In this document: in pieces, positions 6,679 through 10,360 of the stretch
Layout of the letters: the number at the start of each line of letters is the position of its first letter
Numbering within the stretch: position 1 is the first letter of the stretch
Assembly: GCA_025450255.1 (NCBI GenBank)
Contig: JANWHV010000001.1
Span: 1 to 10,360, forward strand
Direction: 5' to 3'
Length of the DNA stretch: 10,360 bases
Source: Chloroflexota bacterium
GTDB lineage: Bacteria > Chloroflexota > UBA5177 > JANWHV01
The notes under the pieces: model-generated
Told to the model about the DNA's origin: nothing
The model's database searches: none
What the model saw: the letters and a program-made list of their open reading frames with translations, nothing else
Program-made: the position numbers and the translations under genes

Positions 6679-8267
6679 ATCGAGGCTTCGCGATCCTGAC
6701 CACGCTCGCGGTCGGCATTGCCGGCACGTCCGCCGGGGCGCACGCGCTTGACCTTCGGGCGCAGGGCAGGCAAACCTCTCTGCCGGCGGCGCCGAGCTGC
6801 CCGATCTTTCCGGCTAACAATGTGTGGAACAAGGACATATCGAGCTTGCCGGTTGCCGCGAATTCCGCGGCGATGATCCAATCAATTGGCGCCTCCACCG
6901 GCCTGCATCCTGATTTTGGCTCCGATCCGTCGTACGGTATCCCATACAACGTGGTAAGCGGAACGCAGGCAAAATCCACGGTCAGCTTTACCTGGCCCGA
7001 TGAATCCGATGCCGGACCCTATCCTATTCCCGCCAATCCGCAAATTGAGGGCGGCAGCGACGCGCACATGCTGATCGTGGACAAAGACCACTGCAACCTC
7101 TACGAGCTGTATAGCGTCAGCCAGTCTGGCGGAACCTGGTCGGCCGGCGCCGGCGCCATCTGGAATCTGAACTCCAACGCCCTGCGCCCGGACGGTTGGA
7201 CCAGCGCGGACGCGGCGGGCCTGCCGATATTGCCGGGCTTGGCCCGCTATGACGAGTACGCGGCAGGCGCCATCAACCACGCCTTACGGTTTACGGCGGT
7301 GAATACGCGGAATATGCACATCTACCCTGCCCGCCATGACGCGGGCAAGGCCAACACCGCGTACCCGCCAATGGGCCTTCGCGTGCGGCTCAAGGCCTCG
7401 GTAAATATCAGCGGCTTTAGCCCGCAAGCGCAAGTGGTGCTGGCAGCCCTGAAGAAATACGGCATGATCCTGGCGGACAACGGGTCGAATTGGTACATCT
7501 CGGGTGTCTCCAACCCAAGCTGGAACGACGACGACCTTCACCATCTCAATCAGATTCATGGCTCCGATCTGGAGGTTGTGGACACCAGCAACCTCGTGAA
7601 CGGCCCAGACCCGGCAACCGCGACGCCCACGGGCGTCGGCGGCACGGCTACCGCCACGCTGACGCGCACGGCGGCACCAGCCACGGCGACGGCTAGCAGT
7701 ACCGCTACGCGGATTCCGGCATCGCCGACGGCGACGCCGACGCGTACCTCGAGCACGGTGCTCACGCCGGTCGCCGATACATACGTGTGCAGCGGCGCGG
7801 CCAAGACCACGAATTACGGCGCTTCCACGAGCCTGGAGACCCAGCACTCGGCGGCGCTTGACGGGAACTGCAACGCGTTTCTTCGTTTCGACCTGCGTGG
7901 GGTTACGGGGACGATTACCGGCGCGACCCTGCGGCTATATGGCCGGCACGCAGGTTCGACGCCATGGACCGGCACGGTCGGCGTATATCCGGTTGCCGAC
8001 ACCACCTGGAGTGAAACGGGCACGCACGGCATGATATGGCTGACGCAGCCGGTCTATGGGAAACCGGGATTGGTTTCGACCGCTATCGGGGTGTCAAGCA
8101 CGTATTCCAACTGGAATATCGGGCCATACGTCGCGGCGCATCAGAGTGCCGGCTTGATCAGCCTTATGATGGTCGAATACGCGCAAGCGCCAGATGGCCA
8201 GCCGGACCAGTACAATGCGCGCGAGGCGCAGTCCAATAAGCCGCAACTCGTGTTGACGACCCAGTAG
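6675..8267 (+). CDS. Secreted two-domain protein with C-terminal DNRLRE/CBM96-like domain
   Basis: 530-residue exported protein. Residues 1-24 are a Sec signal peptide ending AHA. Residues 40-308 form a domain I do not recognise by name; it has conserved-looking blocks GGSDAHMLIVD (127-136), ALRFTAVNTRNMHIYPARHD (203-222), PPMGLRVRL (231-239) and KKYGMILADNGSNWYISG (260-277). It ends in a His/Asp-rich segment (WNDDDLHHLNQIHGSD) before VVDTS. Residues 311-362 are a Thr/Ala/Pro linker with TATPT-type repeats, characteristic of Chloroflexota surface proteins. Residues 364-530 match the DNRLRE/CBM96-type beta-sandwich: a start like PVADTYV, then NYG, a FLRFDL core, ATLRLYG, WSE, and a closing KPQLVLTT. 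Each domain has one cysteine pair (42/140 and 372/399), possibly disulfides. The TTG start follows GAGAGG-like bases about 9 upstream and gives the full signal peptide. Likely a surface or glycan-associated protein; no enzyme activity is claimed. Confidence 0.85.
   Translation: MNRGFAILTTLAVGIAGTSAGAHALDLRAQGRQTSLPAAPSCPIFPANNVWNKDISSLPVAANSAAMIQSIGASTGLHPDFGSDPSYGIPYNVVSGTQAKSTVSFTWPDESDAGPYPIPANPQIEGGSDAHMLIVDKDHCNLYELYSVSQSGGTWSAGAGAIWNLNSNALRPDGWTSADAAGLPILPGLARYDEYAAGAINHALRFTAVNTRNMHIYPARHDAGKANTAYPPMGLRVRLKASVNISGFSPQAQVVLAALKKYGMILADNGSNWYISGVSNPSWNDDDLHHLNQIHGSDLEVVDTSNLVNGPDPATATPTGVGGTATATLTRTAAPATATASSTATRIPASPTATPTRTSSTVLTPVADTYVCSGAAKTTNYGASTSLETQHSAALDGNCNAFLRFDLRGVTGTITGATLRLYGRHAGSTPWTGTVGVYPVADTTWSETGTHGMIWLTQPVYGKPGLVSTAIGVSSTYSNWNIGPYVAAHQSAGLISLMMVEYAQAPDGQPDQYNAREAQSNKPQLVLTTQ
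7605..7760 (+). repeat. Low-complexity Thr/Ala/Pro linker-coding tract
   Basis: A GC-rich, imperfectly repetitive stretch (ACG, GCG, CCG-type codons) encoding the flexible linker between the two domains of the secreted protein. It is composed of repeated T-A-T and P-T units that suit O-glycosylation and domain spacing. Confidence 0.7.
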
Positions 8268-8400
8268 CGGCGCGGCGGCGAGGTTCTCGGCCGGTGGTGG
8301 ACGTGTCTGACGGGAGGCGCGGTCGCATGCCCGTGCGCCAGGGCTACCGCCCCCCACCGTAATCCAACTGCCGGCCTACGACGCTCTGCCACAATTCGCT
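8268..8400. other. Intergenic stretch without a recognised gene
   Basis: 133 bases after the secreted-protein stop. It contains a GC-rich inverted repeat GGCGC...GCGCC (8316-8320 and 8335-8339) with a 14-base loop and no T-run, at best a weak terminator. I see no gene or strong promoter. The insertion-sequence remnant begins at or near its end. Confidence 0.4.
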
Positions 8401-8431
8401 TGACACATAGTTGCACTCAACCGTGAGACGC

Positions 8432-9391
8432 CCGTATCGTTGTGAGACCGGATCGTGGCGGTAAAGGACACATGCAGGGAATCGGGCAACGGTCGTGGAC
8501 GTGCAAGCGCGCCAAGAGCGGCAGCGCGAGTTTGCGGAACTCCACAAGCGGATGCCGTGGAAGGAACAAGAGCGCTATGAGGTCTTGCGCTAGTCCTGAA
8601 GCGATTGTGAGTGACGGTGGCGGCATCTTCAGGGCCATTGCCGCCAGAGCGGTCTATGCGGCGCTGCAGATCAGGAAGGAGCAGATAGCCAAGCGGCAAG
8701 CCTGGCAGCCATATATCGAGTCGAATTTCGGCCTGCAGAGACGGCTCGCCGACGTGCACTTCGCACGTGCTGCAACCTGGGCGGAGTTGTGGGCTATGCA
8801 TGACCAGTGGGTGACCGAGCACAACTGGCAGGTGTACTAGGCGCATCGTCACCGGCAAGACGGCCGGCATGCACCGGCAGAGGTGCTGGGCTTCGTACGT
8901 GGGCACTTCTGGACCAGCGAGGAGGTGGAGCGGGCATTTCGCTATCGGTCCGGTCGCACCGTGAACCGGTACGGCTTTGTCCGCTATCGCAACTGGCAGA
9001 TGTACGCCGAGCGCTGGCTCGTGGGGCAACCGATCGTGGTCTGGCATTGCGGCAGCCATCTGCTGATTGAGCACCAAGACGAGCCGCTGGCCCAGTATGC
9101 CGTCGAGTTTGGACCAGATACAGTGCATCCGGCGAAGGTCTTTGAGCCGCGATTCTTTGACCACCGGTTCCCGTCACCGCAGCTCATCCTGCTGGACCTG
9201 AGCGCGCTGCCTTGGCAACCGGTCTTCAGAGCGGAGCGCTATTGGCCCCGGTTTGTCGCCAGCAGCCAGGTGCGGCTCTTTGACATGCGCACGCACACCG
9301 GGTCTTGAGGGCACGTGCCAGGCGGCGAGAGCAGGCGGTGCCCGCACAGGCCAGTGGGGGGATCCCAACGGTCTCCTACCGTATCGTTGTG
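8432..9391. repeat. 13-bp direct repeat flanking the transposase remnant
   Basis: CCGTATCGTTGTG occurs at 8432-8444 and again at 9379-9391, in the same orientation, on either side of the transposase remnant. Both copies are followed by GACC after 0-2 bases. The positions could be subterminal transposase-binding sites or a duplicated fragment. They are too far inside to be a simple target duplication of the ends suggested above. Confidence 0.45.
8495..9308 (+). pseudogene. DDE (rve-type) transposase, internally deleted and interrupted by a stop
   Basis: Remnant of an integrase-core transposase with a C-terminal beta-barrel-like region, of a type I associate with IS481-like/Mu-C transposases. 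The N-terminal piece reads in one frame from GTG 8495 to TAG 8591-8593 (QRQREFAELHKRMPWKEQER...). The C-terminal piece is in a different frame from about 8592. The DNA-binding part and the first catalytic aspartate are missing between them. The C-terminal piece keeps VSDGGG (D at 8613-8615) and YIESNF (E at 8718-8720), 34 residues apart, as in a DD(35)E site. TAG at 8838-8840 interrupts it just before AHRHRQDGR, where I expect a tryptophan in intact relatives. The frame then continues to TGA at 9306-9308 (AEVLGFVRG...EHQDEPLAQYAVEF). The visible lesions are therefore one deletion with a frame change and one nonsense mutation. Confidence 0.8.
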
Positions 9392-9613
9392 GACCGTTCT
9401 CCGGAAGCTTCCGGGCCTGGCGTGCACCTTGGACAGAGATCGTCATCAGCCAACGAGATAGGTCCGTGCACGAGCGGCCAATATCGAGAATTGACTCATC
9501 CGAATAAAGCGATATGCGCCGATATCTCGAAAGTTGTACCCACAACAATCACGTTAGTGAGTTGTCGAATGCAATTGGCTGGCACCGATTGACGAGGCTT
9601 ACCCCAATGCTCG
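9309..9613. other. 305-bp intergenic stretch rich in palindromes
   Basis: No gene is visible. It begins with the 10-bp palindrome GGCACGTGCC (9310-9319) next to the transposase stop. It then has AACGGTC...GACCGTT (9367-9373 and 9392-9398) and the 14-bp perfect palindrome CCGGAAGCTTCCGG (9401-9414). Further on there is a direct CGATAT pair around 9510-9525 and GTTGT-N4-ACAAC (9533-9546). From about 9480 the base composition is more AT-rich than in the neighbouring genes, consistent with the end of a foreign element. Confidence 0.45.
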
Positions 9614-10360
9614 TCAGTCGAGGGTGGACAGCAGTTGCTCGGTCTGCTCAAAGTCCTTGCGTGCGCCCAGCCGCCGGAAGATGGCCAGCGCCGCCTCCAG
9701 CGTCTCCCGCGCCGGCTCCGGATCTCCCAGTTTGACGTGCATGGCGCCTATCTGAGACAGGATACGCGCCTCGGCGTAGGGGTACGGCATCTCCCGTGCC
9801 AGCGACCGCGCCTCGTCGAAGGAGGCCTGCGCCGCCCGCGGCCGGGCCTGCCACACCTGGACCCTGCCCTGGATTAGCAGCGCTTCGCAGAGATTGAGGC
9901 GGTCGTGCCGTTCCCTGGCCAACATGATCGCTTTCCCGATCGTCTCGTCCGCCTGAGCGTCGTTCCCACTCTCAAGGTAAGCCCATGCCTTTAGCAACAG
10001 GGTGTCGGCATGGGCCTCGCCTTCGGTCGGCGCCACCAGCCCCAGGCGACGGATCGCCTCGCCCGGCTGGCCCATAAGCAGGTCCCGCACGGCCAGGAGG
10101 CGCTGGGCGTTTCGCTCCATGACCTCGTGACCCACCCGTTGCGCGCCGGCAAGGCAGGCCTCCAGATAGCGCGAGGCTTCATCCCAATCCCCTGCCGCCA
10201 GGTTGAACTCAGCCAGGCCAAGGAGGGTGAAGCCAGTCCCCAGGTTTGAATGGAAGGAGTGGCTGATCTCCAGTGCTTGCTCAAGATAGGCCCGCGCCTG
10301 AGACCAGTCGCCCAGCAGGAAGCATGCCTCGCCAAGGCGCGCGCGAATCAGGAGGATCTG
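9614..10360 (-). CDS. TPR-repeat protein, C-terminal part (truncated by the window edge)
   Basis: The frame is open from the window edge down to TGA at 9614-9616, giving 248 residues of the C-terminal part; the true start lies beyond 10360. The sequence is a run of tetratricopeptide helical hairpins of about 34-40 residues. Examples are LGDWSQARAYLEQALEIS, AGDWDEASRYLEACLAGA, SGNDAQADETIGKAIMLA, ARPRAAQASFDEARSLA and LGDPEPARETLEAALAIF. Long TPR tails of this kind end large regulators that have an AAA/NB-ARC ATPase domain and either a SARP, LuxR or adenylate-cyclase domain at the N-terminus; these are common in Chloroflexota and Actinobacteria. Which of these it is cannot be seen here. An internal GTG at 10135 exists, but the repeat pattern continues unbroken above it, so it is not taken as the start. 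Confidence 0.85.
   Translation of the reverse strand, partial: QILLIRARLGEACFLLGDWSQARAYLEQALEISHSFHSNLGTGFTLLGLAEFNLAAGDWDEASRYLEACLAGAQRVGHEVMERNAQRLLAVRDLLMGQPGEAIRRLGLVAPTEGEAHADTLLLKAWAYLESGNDAQADETIGKAIMLARERHDRLNLCEALLIQGRVQVWQARPRAAQASFDEARSLAREMPYPYAEARILSQIGAMHVKLGDPEPARETLEAALAIFRRLGARKDFEQTEQLLSTLD

Larger units (their letters stand above)
8401..9570. mobile_element. Decayed insertion sequence remnant
   Basis: The whole stretch between two intact chromosomal genes is occupied by a broken DDE transposase and flanking short repeats. The left flank has GTTG-CACT-CAAC followed by GAGA (8410-8428). The right flank, read on the minus strand, has GTTGT-GGGT-ACAAC followed shortly by CGAGA (complement of 9525-9546). 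Their similar layout in opposite orientation suggests the two element ends, but the exact borders and a target-site duplication could not be fixed. It is non-autonomous because the transposase is dead. Confidence 0.5.

Noticed and set aside
8316..8339. Intrinsic terminator of the secreted-protein gene
   Set aside because: The stem is only 5 bp with a 14-base loop, and no T-run follows.
8399..8404. TTGACA as a -35 promoter box upstream of the transposase remnant
   Set aside because: No acceptable -10 lies 16-18 bases downstream; the nearest TAT-containing hexamer is about 30 bases away.
8376..9164. Minus-strand 262-codon ORF across the transposase remnant
   Set aside because: The opposite strand carries clear transposase motifs in register; this ORF has no recognisable features.
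8401..9600. CRISPR array or CRISPR-associated transposon
   Set aside because: The short repeats here are few, unevenly spaced and not separated by spacers of equal length; no cas or tns-accessory genes are visible.

Overview
The window looks like a high-GC bacterial chromosome segment, most likely from Chloroflexota. That placement is an inference. It rests on the Thr/Ala/Pro 'TATPT'-type linker in a secreted protein, the style of the TPR regulator tail, and a transposase family I associate with this phylum. No rRNA, tRNA, CRISPR array or phage gene is visible. Gene order is mosaic, with frequent strand changes and no long operon.

Layout. Positions 7-1653 (+) encode a secreted family-5 (oligopeptide/nickel-type) ABC solute-binding protein with no permease genes beside it. 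It converges, with a 4-bp gap, on 1658-2839 (-), a fold-type I aminotransferase that resembles pyridoxamine-pyruvate aminotransferase of vitamin B6 breakdown. A 143-bp divergent region holding a candidate promoter and operator separates it from 2983-4170 (+), a membrane acyltransferase-3 protein. Close behind on the same strand is 4224-4856, an ABC-ATPase-like protein in which nearly every catalytic motif residue has been replaced. It converges on 4914-6266 (-), a spinster-like MFS transporter with a consensus Shine-Dalgarno.

A 408-bp divergent region follows. It contains promoter-like sites, a long near-perfect hairpin and a possible 25-codon leader ORF. It precedes 6675-8267 (+), a secreted two-domain protein with an unnamed N-terminal domain, a Thr/Pro linker and a C-terminal DNRLRE/CBM96-like domain. 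From about 8400 to 9600 lies a decayed insertion sequence: a transposase with an internal deletion and a nonsense codon, flanked by repeats. The window ends inside a minus-strand gene (9614 to beyond 10360) whose visible part is all TPR repeats, as in the tail of a large ATPase/TPR regulator.

How the genes work together. No single pathway is evident. Uptake (SBP, MFS), envelope modification (acyltransferase) and secretion (DNRLRE protein) suggest surface and nutrient functions. The two observations most worth following are the ATPase-dead ABC paralogue and the B6-type aminotransferase, which keeps the free-vitamer active-site features but appears to have lost one substrate arginine.
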